Source: JAHEYG01 sp040403535
GTDB taxonomy: Bacteria > Bacteroidota > Bacteroidia > B-17B0 > Aurantibacillaceae
Reading direction: 5' to 3'
DNA: 64,000 nt
Assembly (NCBI GenBank): GCA_040403535.1
Contig: JBBAKL010000006.1
Coordinates: 1-64,000, forward strand
Part shown: positions 17,372 through 26,335 of the stretch, in pieces
How positions within the stretch are numbered: position 1 is the stretch's first letter
Layout of the letters: every line of letters begins with the position of its first letter
Made by a program: the position numbers and the translations under genes
Notes under the pieces: generated by a model
Databases searched by the model: none
The model's input: only the letters and a program-made list of their open reading frames with translations
Told to the model about the DNA's origin: nothing

Positions 17372-18423
17372 TTTGAAATAAGCGTAAATGAATAATTAAC
17401 TCCAATGTAAGCGTTAATAATTAACACCGACTGTATTACAGATTTCGAATGGTGATTGATGCGTAAGGTATGCGGGATCTCTTGTTTTTGTAGAATTTTA
17501 TTGGCAACCCATGTAGCAAAAGCGCCTGCTGTGTGGTAATCGCCACAGGAATTTTTAAATTGCGCGGTTGCACAGGTATTTGCTATTAAAGGGTGCAGCT
17601 CCAGTAAAAATTTATCGTAATCACAGTCGCCTGAAAAACCAAACATAACCACATCAATAGTGTCGAGAATTTGGTTGTGGTGTTGCAGAAACTGATTTAA
17701 TTTTTGCAATAATTCATCAGAACTTTCCGGTTTATACACCATAGCAACACCATCTATGGATGAAGTGGCGTTTTGTTTTTCTGACGATATCGCAAAAAAT
17801 GCAGCTCCTTCACCAATTTGTATACCGTGGTTTTTTCCTTCGTAATAAGCATGATTGGTATCGGTGTTGAATTTTTTCGCATTCCGGTTTAAATCCACAT
17901 ACAAAGGAGTGTGTTCCTCGATACCTCCAATTAAAATGTTTTTTTTGCCTTCTGCCAAGCACATCAGTGCATCCATGATGCACGTTTCAAATGAAAAGCC
18001 ACGGTGGGTATAGGTATAGTTATATTGGTGACATTTCATGATTAATGCCACTTGTGAACCAACTGTATTGTGCGTTGACTGTATGAATGAGGTAGGGGTA
18101 AGGAATTGCTCGTCATTATTGATAATAGCCAATAAGAATTTCTCGCTGTCCTCAAAACAACCTAAGCCTGTTCCGGAAATAATTGCGTCAACATTTTCCA
18201 GTTTAGCTTCGGTTATAGCCATACGGGCCGCAGAGGATCCCATTTTAATGGCTCGTCCCATGCGTCTAAGTAAATTAGGGCTTATATGTTCTTTGTAGGA
18301 AGGTTCAATTGCGGGAAAATAATCGGTATTGGCGCCGATGATTGTTTCAAAAAAGTAATTCTCATCAGTTGTGTTCTGAGGTGAAATACAGCCCGAGCCT
18401 GTTATGTAAGCCTTAATCGCCAT
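17365..18423 (-). CDS. Ketosynthase-fold protein without catalytic residues (chain-length-factor-like)
   Basis: A 352-residue protein of the KAS I/II fold. The N-terminus (YITGSGCISPQNTTDENYF) and the central GIQIGEGAAFFAIS align with FabF-type enzymes. All three catalytic positions are altered: the active-site Cys is replaced by Gly142 in YTHRGFSFETC, the HGT motif reads FGFSG (261-265), and the GH of the second His motif reads GD (294-295). This is what is seen in chain-length factors such as ApeC, which pair with an active ketosynthase. The likely partner is the next gene upstream, 1 bp away. Confidence 0.75.
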   Translation of the reverse strand: MAIKAYITGSGCISPQNTTDENYFFETIIGANTDYFPAIEPSYKEHISPNLLRRMGRAIKMGSSAARMAITEAKLENVDAIISGTGLGCFEDSEKFLLAIINNDEQFLTPTSFIQSTHNTVGSQVALIMKCHQYNYTYTHRGFSFETCIMDALMCLAEGKKNILIGGIEEHTPLYVDLNRNAKKFNTDTNHAYYEGKNHGIQIGEGAAFFAISSEKQNATSSIDGVAMVYKPESSDELLQKLNQFLQHHNQILDTIDVVMFGFSGDCDYDKFLLELHPLIANTCATAQFKNSCGDYHTAGAFATWVANKILQKQEIPHTLRINHHSKSVIQSVLIINAYIGVNYSFTLISKC

Positions 18424-19617
18424 TTATGCTCTGGAAAAAATTAAAGAAGAACAATTACCGCCGAAACCAAATGAATTGGATAATACATGGTTCATGTTAT
18501 AATCTGTAACCTTCGTAACAGGAACCAAGCCAAATTCTGAAATAGGAGTACTGAAGTTCAGATTTGGAAATATTTTGTTGTTCAAAATAGAAAGTACTGA
18601 TATAACGGCCTCTACACCTGCGGCAGGAGCCAGTGTGTGGCCGGTAAACGATTTTGTAGAACTGAATTTAGGAACGTTATTGCCAAAAATATTTATACAG
18701 GCTTTACTTTCCGACTGATCGTTATTAGGAGTGCCGGTGCCATGCATATTGATGTAATCAATTTGAGATGGTGTTAGTCCGCCCATTTTTAATGCTTGTT
18801 CAATTGCCAAAGTAGCACCCAAACCTTCCGGAGAGGAAGCTGTTTGATGATAGGCATCGTTCGCGTTTGCGTATCCGGAAACCATTGCCAAGGCTTTTCC
18901 GTTTCTTTTTTTAAGTGCAGCTTCACTTTCAATAACAATAAAAGCGCCTGCTTCCCCTAAATTTAATCCTTTACGGTTTTCATCAAATGGTTTACACCAT
19001 TCTTTATCCAAAATCATTAAGGTATTAAACCCGTTAAAGGTAAATTTGGATAAGGCATCTACTCCGCCAACAATGGCCCTGTCCAGCATGCCGTGTTTGA
19101 TCATTCTGCTACCTAGCATCACTGCGTTTGCTGCCGAGGAACAGGCGGTTGAAATGGTAGTAACAAAGTCTTTTACGCCTAAATAATCCGCAATTTCTTC
19201 TGTGCTTTCGCCGCAATCGTGTGCATCCAGTACTTCCAGATGTTTCGCGTCTTCCACCATTTCTTTAAAAAACATTTCGGTTTTGCACATGCCGGCAACA
19301 GTGGTGGAAGAAATTAAACCAGTTCTTAATCCGTCTTTCAAATCGATACCGGCGTGCGCAACAGCTTCGCGGGCGGCTGCAATACCAAGTAAGGAAGTTC
19401 TGTTAAGAGCAGGAGAATAACCGGATATAAAATCCATTAAATCATTATTGGAAAGTTTTACCTCTCCTAATACGTATTCGTCTTTATAACGGGTTTGTAA
19501 ATAATTGACTTTACCAATGCCGGTTTTAGCATTTGATAAATTTGCATAAGCCTCCTGAACATTGTTGCCAATGGCGGAGATCATGCCAAGTCCGCTTATG
19601 AAAACAGGTTGAGACAA
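18424..19617 (-). CDS. Active FabF-like beta-ketoacyl-ACP synthase (ApeO-like)
   Basis: A 397-residue ketosynthase with a complete Cys-His-His triad: C159 in ISTACSSAA, H292 in MHGTGTPNND and H327 in SFTGHTLAPAAG. It condenses malonyl-ACP with a growing acyl chain. It lies between the ACP gene (upstream) and the catalytically dead ketosynthase-like gene (downstream), with gaps of 0-1 bp, so the two ketosynthases may form a heterodimer as ApeO-ApeC do. The starter unit cannot be told from sequence. Confidence 0.85.
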   Translation of the reverse strand: MSQPVFISGLGMISAIGNNVQEAYANLSNAKTGIGKVNYLQTRYKDEYVLGEVKLSNNDLMDFISGYSPALNRTSLLGIAAAREAVAHAGIDLKDGLRTGLISSTTVAGMCKTEMFFKEMVEDAKHLEVLDAHDCGESTEEIADYLGVKDFVTTISTACSSAANAVMLGSRMIKHGMLDRAIVGGVDALSKFTFNGFNTLMILDKEWCKPFDENRKGLNLGEAGAFIVIESEAALKKRNGKALAMVSGYANANDAYHQTASSPEGLGATLAIEQALKMGGLTPSQIDYINMHGTGTPNNDQSESKACINIFGNNVPKFSSTKSFTGHTLAPAAGVEAVISVLSILNNKIFPNLNFSTPISEFGLVPVTKVTDYNMNHVLSNSFGFGGNCSSLIFSRA

Positions 19618-19875
19618 TTAAGCTTTTCCTTGCGATTTAATAAATTCAGCCATAGTTCGTACCGATTCGAAAATCTTTTTTCCATCGGCAGGATTTTGAA
19701 TTTTAATGGCGTAATGTTTTTCAAGTAATACGATTAACTCAAGCGCGTCAATAGAATCTAAACCTAATCCATCGCCAAACAATGAGGCATCCGGGTTGAT
19801 ATCTTCCGGTTTTACTTCAGCAAGATTTAATTGTTCGATAATCTGCTCTTTTAATTTTTCTATTAAAGCATCCAT
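19618..19875 (-). CDS. Acyl carrier protein
   Basis: An 85-residue acidic ACP. The phosphopantetheine attachment Ser41 lies in LGLDSIDALE. The overall pattern matches dedicated ACPs of aryl-polyene or type II lipid clusters more than housekeeping AcpP, which has DSLDTVE. It is 1 bp from the upstream gene and directly before the active ketosynthase gene, so the carrier and condensing enzyme are made together. Confidence 0.9.
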   Translation of the reverse strand: MDALIEKLKEQIIEQLNLAEVKPEDINPDASLFGDGLGLDSIDALELIVLLEKHYAIKIQNPADGKKIFESVRTMAEFIKSQGKA

Positions 19876-19876
19876 A

Positions 19877-20509
19877 CTAGTAATAAAGTTGTTTTATAGT
19901 TAAGTCGTTAAGAGGTTTAAATTTACTGTTTTTAATTGAATTGGGCACTATCTCAGTCAAATAAATCAGCGCGTCTAAGTTTCCGTTTTCATAATCAACC
20001 CAACCACTAATAACAGCTGAAACCTGATTTTGTTTTAACAAAGTTAGGTTTTGTTCCGCCAGGAGTTTAGAATCAAATTTTTCGGCTACAAAAAAGGCAT
20101 TTTCGCCCGTAATCTTGTGTTTAATGGCAATTTCACCAATAACAATATTAGGCAGTGTATAAACAAATACCGATGGGGATGGGAAATAATTGTCTTTATT
20201 GCTAATGCTGTGCTGATGAGTTCTGTCTGTATCCAGACTTGATGATTTATTGCTAAGCAGGATTGCAATTGAATCCGGCTGATGGCGCTCTAAAAAACCG
20301 CTATGCATCAAGGCTGCTTCTGTAGCCAAAACGCCTAATTTGCATAGCCCATCCATTTTGTGAAATTTAGGGTATTGTATTTCCAAGCGTTTGTAAATAT
20401 CAGTCAGTTGCTGTTGTCCTGTTTCTTTAGGTTCAAGCGTCAACTTTTCACCATTTATAATTAAAACGGAATTAGTAATGCGGCAATAGGATGTAATAAC
20501 TGTTTCCAT
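19877..20509 (-). CDS. Half-length ketosynthase-like protein
   Basis: A 210-residue protein that resembles only the N-terminal half of a beta-ketoacyl synthase (beta-ketoacyl synthase N-terminal-like): GLCKLGVLATEAALMHSGF, IAILLSNKSSSLDTD, then FPSPSVFVYTLPNIVIGEIA. The position where an active-site Cys would be is not conserved and there is no C-terminal half. Such half-length proteins occur in flexirubin and aryl-polyene clusters and may bind or regulate the condensing enzymes. It begins at the last base of the preceding ketosynthase gene and ends 1 bp before the ACP gene. Confidence 0.65.
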   Translation of the reverse strand: METVITSYCRITNSVLIINGEKLTLEPKETGQQQLTDIYKRLEIQYPKFHKMDGLCKLGVLATEAALMHSGFLERHQPDSIAILLSNKSSSLDTDRTHQHSISNKDNYFPSPSVFVYTLPNIVIGEIAIKHKITGENAFFVAEKFDSKLLAEQNLTLLKQNQVSAVISGWVDYENGNLDALIYLTEIVPNSIKNSKFKPLNDLTIKQLYY

Positions 20510-21651
20510 TAAAATTTACTGAATAATGCCGCTGCATTGCAACCGCCAAATCCGGAAGCGGTTTTTAATACATGGTTAATTGTAGAATGCTGATGAGATT
20601 TAATTACTTCGATATTCCCACTTACGCCTTTATGGGAAAAACCGGCCGAACTTATTAATTGATTTATATGGGCACTTTCAATAGCAACAATGGTTTCCAA
20701 TACGCCTGCCGCACCTAAGGTATGACCATAATAACCTTTTAAACTATTCACCGGTACATTGGTTAAGCTGCATCTTTCAAACGCGATGGATTCCATTTCG
20801 TCGTTGTAAGGCGTGGCGGTTCCATGTGCATTAATAGTATCAGGTTTTATGTTTTGATAATTTTTAAAGGTGTCGCTTATGGCTTTAAACAAACCATCAC
20901 CATTACGAGAAGGTCCGGAAATATGATTCGCGTCATTTGCAGAGGCTCCATTGACAATACGTAGCGATTTTTCTGTTTTCAGTAGGCTGTTTTTTGTTAC
21001 AATTAAACTGGCAACCGCTTCACCTAAATTTATTCCGTCGCGTGCTTCGTCAAACGGTTTGCATGGAATTGTGCTTAACGCGTTAAATGATTTGAATCCG
21101 CTAACGGTAAATTCTGTGACCAAATCGCCACCGCAAACAATTATCGTTTCATACAGGCCGGCATCAATTAAACGTTTGGCATTAATAATGGCAAGTAATC
21201 CGCTAATGCAGGCGTTTGAGATAACAAGAGGTGTGTTGGCAGCTTCAAAATAATTACCAATGAAATTAGCCATTTCGCTCAGATAAACTCTTTGTTCAGG
21301 AATGTCTGCATAGGTCCCTTTCTCCAGTAAATCTATATTTCCTTTCGTAGTCGAATAGATTAAAAGTGTATTCGGTTCTTTTAATGAGACGCCCGACTGA
21401 TTTAAAACATCCTGAATGGATAAAACACTCAGCAATTCCAGTTTTGTAAATAGTTCGTGGTGTTTAATGGAAGCATGATGGTTTTGAATGTCTGTATTGT
21501 CAATTTTCGACAGACAAAACCATTCGTTGAGTTTACCAAACTGAACGGACTTAATGCCAATAGAATGATTTAATAATGCAGATAAATTATCTTTAGTATT
21601 AAATCCTAAAGGGGAAATAACGGAATTGTATGAAGTAAAAACTTCAGGCAA
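20509..21651 (-). CDS. Second active beta-ketoacyl-ACP synthase (ApeR-like?)
   Basis: A 380-residue KAS I/II protein with the full triad: C148 in ISNACISG, H276 in NAHGTATPYND and H310 in YYGHTLGAAG. It is only distantly similar to the first active ketosynthase of this cluster. In aryl-polyene clusters a second ketosynthase (ApeR) acts beside the ApeO-ApeC pair; by position and activity this is the candidate. It is 11 bp downstream of the enoyl-CoA hydratase gene. Confidence 0.82.
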   Translation of the reverse strand: MPEVFTSYNSVISPLGFNTKDNLSALLNHSIGIKSVQFGKLNEWFCLSKIDNTDIQNHHASIKHHELFTKLELLSVLSIQDVLNQSGVSLKEPNTLLIYSTTKGNIDLLEKGTYADIPEQRVYLSEMANFIGNYFEAANTPLVISNACISGLLAIINAKRLIDAGLYETIIVCGGDLVTEFTVSGFKSFNALSTIPCKPFDEARDGINLGEAVASLIVTKNSLLKTEKSLRIVNGASANDANHISGPSRNGDGLFKAISDTFKNYQNIKPDTINAHGTATPYNDEMESIAFERCSLTNVPVNSLKGYYGHTLGAAGVLETIVAIESAHINQLISSAGFSHKGVSGNIEVIKSHQHSTINHVLKTASGFGGCNAAALFSKF

Positions 21652-21662
21652 GGTAATTTTAT

Positions 21663-22451
21663 TTAGTTACCCTGGAAATTAGCTTTACGCTTATCTAAAA
21701 ACGCAACTACACCCTCTTTAAAATCTCCGGTACCAAAACTTTTCCCAAACTCTTCAATTTCTACTTCGTAACCATTTAATTTATTGTTATATCCGGCATT
21801 GATAACTTTGATGGCAGTTTTAATTGCAGTAGGAGACTTGGAAGATATTTTAGAGGTAATATCAAAACATTTGTTTAATAACTCTTCCTGAGTAGTGACA
21901 TAATTTACTAAGCCCCATTTATAAGCATCCTGAGCGTTCATCATGTCGGCAGTAACAATCATTTCAAATGCTTTTCCTTTACCAACCATTTGTGCTAAAC
22001 GTTGTGTTCCTCCATATCCCGGAATTACACCTAAACTTACTTCAGGTAAACCCATCTTTGCGTTATCGCTTGCAACGCGAATGTGGCAGGCTAATGCTAA
22101 TTCCAGTCCACCGCCTAATGCAAAGCCATTAACGGCAGCGATAACAGGCTTAGAATAATTTTCAATGAAATTAAATATTTTGAAATGACCGGTTGAGCTT
22201 AATTGTTTTCCTTGTTCAATTGTAAAATTAGCGAACTCGGCAATATCAGCTCCGGCAACAAAAGCCTTGTTGCCAGCACCCGTAATAATTACTGCTCTTA
22301 TTTCTTTCTGATTTTCTGCCTCAACTAAAGCATCGTGTAACTCTTCAATAGTAGATTTATTTAAAGCATTTAATTTGTCTGGTCTGTTAATAGTAATAAC
22401 CAAAACATTGTTTTTTATTTCGGCTAAAACGCTTTCTCCTGTCATAATCAT
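21663..22451 (-). CDS. Enoyl-CoA hydratase / crotonase family protein
   Basis: A 262-residue crotonase. The oxyanion-hole segments AFVAGADIAEF and NGFALGGGLELA and both catalytic glutamates (in GGGLELAL and GLPEVSLGVIPG) are present, with PGYGGTQRL after them. This is a functional hydratase of short-chain enoyl-CoA, as in fatty-acid oxidation. It is the first gene of the minus-strand block, so it may feed or simply share its promoter with the lipid cluster. The start is the ATG at 22451, or the one 6 bp later. Confidence 0.9.
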   Translation of the reverse strand: MIMTGESVLAEIKNNVLVITINRPDKLNALNKSTIEELHDALVEAENQKEIRAVIITGAGNKAFVAGADIAEFANFTIEQGKQLSSTGHFKIFNFIENYSKPVIAAVNGFALGGGLELALACHIRVASDNAKMGLPEVSLGVIPGYGGTQRLAQMVGKGKAFEMIVTADMMNAQDAYKWGLVNYVTTQEELLNKCFDITSKISSKSPTAIKTAIKVINAGYNNKLNGYEVEIEEFGKSFGTGDFKEGVVAFLDKRKANFQGN

Positions 22452-22472
22452 TTTGTGTTTTTTTAGTTATAG

Positions 22473-22480
22473 CAAATATA
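22473..22480 (-). promoter_or_regulatory. -7 promoter box for the enoyl-CoA hydratase / lipid operon
   Basis: TATATTTG on the minus strand, a perfect TAnnTTTG, with a T-rich -33 region about 22 bp further upstream. It is 21 nt before the hydratase ATG. No other perfect box was noticed before the genes down to 14.4 kb, so this may drive the whole block. Confidence 0.6.
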
Positions 22481-22521
22481 AGGCTATAAGTTTTTAGTGA
22501 TTAAAAAGTTATTAACCCCTT

Positions 22522-25500
22522 TCAGACTGCTTTTTGAAATCTAATAAAGAAGGTAGTTCCTTCATTTTCTGTACTTTCAAACCAAATATCACCATTAAAT
22601 GAAGCGATAATGTTTTTAACCATAGCTAAACCTAAACCGGTGCCGGTAGATTTAGTTGTGAAATTCGGAACAAATATTTTACTCTTCATTTCTTCTGCAA
22701 TTCCGCAACCGTTGTCTTTAATGCTTACAATATAACTTGATTTCTCTTCCTTAAGTTCAAGCTCTATTTTGCCATTTTCTTTTTCAGAGAGTGCTTGAAC
22801 GGCATTTTTTATAAGATTGTTAAATACACGCAAACATTGATTTTTATCGGCCTGAACAATGGCGTTTTTTAATTCGGTATTAAACGATAATTGAATTCCG
22901 TCATGGTTTTTAAATAGTTCGATAGATGAATTGATAATGTCTGCTAAATCTACCGCCTCCAGATTTAGCTTTGGAAGTTTGGCAAAATTCGAGAATTCAT
23001 TGGCAATATGAGCCAAAGTATCAATCTGTTCAATTAAAGAAGTAGAAACCTTTTTAAATCGCTCCTCAAAATCAACACTGTTATCGCCTACAACTTTTTG
23101 TAAATACTGTAAATTTAATTTCATTGGCGTTAGCGGATTTTTTATTTCATGCGCTACCTGTTTCGCCATTTCCTGCCATGCTCCTTCACGTTCTGATCGC
23201 GCCAGTAAAACTGCGCTTTCTTCTAGTTTAAGCAACATTTGGTTGTATTCATTAACAAGACGCCCAATTTCATCATCAGAATTCCAATGAATCGGCTCGT
23301 TCTTTTTACCAAGTGTGATTTTTGCGAGCTGTTCTTGAAGAATCCGCAATGGTTTTGTTATATACACCGATATAACTAATCCGGTAAACAAGCTGATTAA
23401 GAATAATACAACATAGATATTTATAAGTGTGGTAATGTATTTGGAAACATTTTCTTCCAGATCATTTTGCCGCGCAAAATAAGGAAGATTGATATATCCT
23501 GAAATATTGTGTTTTGCATCGTAAATACCCGTGTATAATGATAAATAATTCAGGCCACCGATTTTGTCACGGGTGATCAAATAAAGCGATTTGTTTTGGT
23601 TAAAATGTAAAACAGCCAACGGATTGATAACCGTGGACAGGAATCCCGAATTAAATAATTGCGGACGAGAAGAGGCAAACAACACTCCGTTTTTATTGTA
23701 AAGCGAAATATCTGAATTAAATAATATGGAATATTTTTGTAAGATATTTTCTGTAAACGCCCTGCTGTTTAAGTCAACACCTCTGTTGTAAAACAACTGA
23801 CTGTTTAGTTCGTTTTGGATTTGCTGCGCTTTTTCAGTCATAATTTTAGTTTGATCATCTTCCGATTTATTGATAACCAGTCTAACCGAAAATAATCCAA
23901 CAGCTGCTAATGCCACAAAAATCATGGCAACAATAAAAAATTGAATTCTACGGTTTAAGGTAAAAAATCCGGTTTCGGAATTCCCTAAAAAGTGGTGGAG
24001 AATAAACAAAATAACACCTAGTAAGGAATAAAATAAGAAGTAATATGAGTTGGCTGTAAAATAATATCCAAAACCTTTTACCTTATTGCTTAATATCAAT
24101 TGCGTTTCACTGTCAGGAATTTTCAAAACATGTTGGTATTCATTAGATGTATTTGAAAACAGCGAAGCGTTAAAGAATTTCGGGTAATTAAATTGTCCGT
24201 ACGCAGTATTAAACGTTCCGTTTTTATAAATTGCATATGAAAATTGCTTATAACGATTTTGTTTTTGTTGAGCTGCGTCGAGTAACAATTCCGAAAAACT
24301 CCCTGTTTCTGAAAATTGTTTTGGTTCAAGTTGAACATATAACGAATATGAGGGCTTGTAATTACCGGTTTTTTCAAAGTCAATCTTGCCAATGTATCGT
24401 GAGCTAGGTTTATGGTGCTCTATAAAAAAAAGCTCCTCACTTATTGTTGGGATTCCGGTTTCAATTTGTTGATCGTAATATTCGTGATTATTTAACGAAT
24501 ACGAAGAATTTTTGAAATACGGCATACATAGTGAGTCGAAGACGGCAAGGTGAATCGTATATTTTTCGAAGTAACGCGTGAAATAAATCTGACGGAGCAT
24601 TTGTTCAGTTTCGCTACTTTGTAATGGTAAACGCTTAATGGCTTTAATGAGGTGTTCGTCCTTTTTTATTTTAGAAGAAACCTTTAAAAATTCACTCTCT
24701 AAAAAGGCATCTTGCCTATCACTAAGCTCTTCCGATAAATGCTTTATGTTTTGTGATTCGCTAACCGAATTATATTCACTGAAAATCCAGGAAGTTATTA
24801 TCGCAAAAAGTAAGATGCGAAATCCTGCACTCAAAATGCTTTGTGCAAATAGAAAATTCCGAAATATAACAGAAAGTAAAATCAATATTGGAAGCCAAAA
24901 CCACTCGATAGCACTTAATTCAGACTGAAGCACTAAAAAATAAGTTAAAGAAAAAATTATTAAACCAATACCTAATACAATTTGAGCAGTTTTTTTTGAT
25001 TCGTAAAAAAGATAGGAAATGAGTTTTTCGATGAGAATGGTAATGGAGAATCCGTTAATAAACACTATACCTAAGCACAAAAAGCTTAAAAAAGTTAAAT
25101 TAAAGAAATTAGAAAAATCGAGAGAAATGGTTGAATTTAAAACGAGATTTTTAACGGTTTGATTTAACTGAAGAGCCAGTAGGATTAACACAAACAAGTA
25201 TACAAAACCAATGATGGGTTTCGCTTTTTCTTTGAAGATATTTAAAGAAACGTTTTGATAGAACACAACCGACCAAACAAAAAAGAAAAGCACATTTAAC
25301 AGGATATCACCTAAAAACTCATTAAAAAACGAGTGAGACGTGGCATAGATATATGAGTTATAAAGGTCTGTAGTATACAGTAAGGAAGGCCATTTGAAAT
25401 AGATCATTAATGCACGAATTGCCAGCAACAGAACACTAAATATAATGAAACTTCGCGCGTTTACAGGATGTGTTTTACACCATTTGATAAACCCAAATGC

Positions 25501-26151
25501 TATTATTAAAAGCCCGATAATCAATAAAGCGGTTGGCCAGTTAGAATTGCTAAGTGTTGAATCTTCGTTTTGAAAAACAACTTCAAAAAGAGGTGTTTTA
25601 TTAATGGATAAAACAGCCATTTCATTATTAATGACAGGGTGTTTCAATTGACAATCTGAAGGAAGATTTAACCATTTTTCAAAATTATTTTTAAAATAAT
25701 TGTTTTGAACGTCATATTCCGGCTTAATTAAAAGCAATGAAAATAATTTCATGTTCTTTAGGTCTATTTTAAAATACTCATACCAGCCATTTCGGAGATG
25801 TAATATACCGTTGCTGTTTGTTGCCGATTTTAGAATTCCATCTACCGGAACTAAATTAGAACTCCAGAATTTTAAACTATCGTTTCGGAAGGCAAATAAA
25901 ACGATACCCTCTTTGTCAAAGTAAGCTTTGTTTTTGAACAACTCCTCCTTAAAACGGATATCATTATTAAAAACTGTTTGAAACCAATTTGCTGCCTCTA
26001 AAGTTTGTTTTTCTTTTAAAGAAAATTGATTTTGTGCTTTCTCAACGGATTTCTTTAGTGTGTTGGTGTTAAAATAATTTAAAACAAGCGCAAATGCCAA
26101 AAACAGAACGGCAATTAAAAAGGTAAGATTATGTCGGTTTTTTTTCTGCAT
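22522..26151 (-). CDS. NtrY-like sensor histidine kinase, 1209 aa
   Basis: A very large membrane kinase. From the N-terminus: a helix (about 9-27), an outer domain (about 30-205), a bundle of about eight helices (about 210-445), a second outer domain (about 470-715), two helices (about 720-775), a third outer domain (about 780-920), a helix (about 930-955), a HAMP-like linker, the HisKA domain with H1001 in VAHEIKNPLTP, and the HATPase domain with the N box (NLIKNAVQA), G1 (DNGCGIAE) and G2 (GTGLGLAM). No response regulator lies next to it. The signal is unknown. A TTGCTTTG box (one mismatch) lies 5 nt before the start. Confidence 0.9.
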   Translation of the reverse strand: MQKKNRHNLTFLIAVLFLAFALVLNYFNTNTLKKSVEKAQNQFSLKEKQTLEAANWFQTVFNNDIRFKEELFKNKAYFDKEGIVLFAFRNDSLKFWSSNLVPVDGILKSATNSNGILHLRNGWYEYFKIDLKNMKLFSLLLIKPEYDVQNNYFKNNFEKWLNLPSDCQLKHPVINNEMAVLSINKTPLFEVVFQNEDSTLSNSNWPTALLIIGLLIIAFGFIKWCKTHPVNARSFIIFSVLLLAIRALMIYFKWPSLLYTTDLYNSYIYATSHSFFNEFLGDILLNVLFFFVWSVVFYQNVSLNIFKEKAKPIIGFVYLFVLILLALQLNQTVKNLVLNSTISLDFSNFFNLTFLSFLCLGIVFINGFSITILIEKLISYLFYESKKTAQIVLGIGLIIFSLTYFLVLQSELSAIEWFWLPILILLSVIFRNFLFAQSILSAGFRILLFAIITSWIFSEYNSVSESQNIKHLSEELSDRQDAFLESEFLKVSSKIKKDEHLIKAIKRLPLQSSETEQMLRQIYFTRYFEKYTIHLAVFDSLCMPYFKNSSYSLNNHEYYDQQIETGIPTISEELFFIEHHKPSSRYIGKIDFEKTGNYKPSYSLYVQLEPKQFSETGSFSELLLDAAQQKQNRYKQFSYAIYKNGTFNTAYGQFNYPKFFNASLFSNTSNEYQHVLKIPDSETQLILSNKVKGFGYYFTANSYYFLFYSLLGVILFILHHFLGNSETGFFTLNRRIQFFIVAMIFVALAAVGLFSVRLVINKSEDDQTKIMTEKAQQIQNELNSQLFYNRGVDLNSRAFTENILQKYSILFNSDISLYNKNGVLFASSRPQLFNSGFLSTVINPLAVLHFNQNKSLYLITRDKIGGLNYLSLYTGIYDAKHNISGYINLPYFARQNDLEENVSKYITTLINIYVVLFLISLFTGLVISVYITKPLRILQEQLAKITLGKKNEPIHWNSDDEIGRLVNEYNQMLLKLEESAVLLARSEREGAWQEMAKQVAHEIKNPLTPMKLNLQYLQKVVGDNSVDFEERFKKVSTSLIEQIDTLAHIANEFSNFAKLPKLNLEAVDLADIINSSIELFKNHDGIQLSFNTELKNAIVQADKNQCLRVFNNLIKNAVQALSEKENGKIELELKEEKSSYIVSIKDNGCGIAEEMKSKIFVPNFTTKSTGTGLGLAMVKNIIASFNGDIWFESTENEGTTFFIRFQKAV

Positions 26152-26223
26152 TTACCCAAAGCAAGGTAACTAATTTTAATGGATTGATGAAGCAGTTGAT
26201 TCTATTTTCATGCCCCCCTAATT

Positions 26224-26231
26224 TAGATTTG
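26224..26231 (+). promoter_or_regulatory. -7 promoter box upstream of the ECF sigma gene
   Basis: TAGATTTG, a perfect TAnnTTTG, leaves a leader of about 100 nt before the sigma-factor ATG at 26336. The leader has two further near-matches (TGATTTTG and a AAATTTG), which may be a second start site or an autoregulated promoter. Confidence 0.45.
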
Positions 26232-26335
26232 ACGAAAGTAATTTCACACATTTTATGATTTTGCAGCATAAAATTTGAACGTTAAGGCAATTCGTGTGTA
26301 CAGACAATTAAAGCACGGAGAACTAAACCCAGTAT

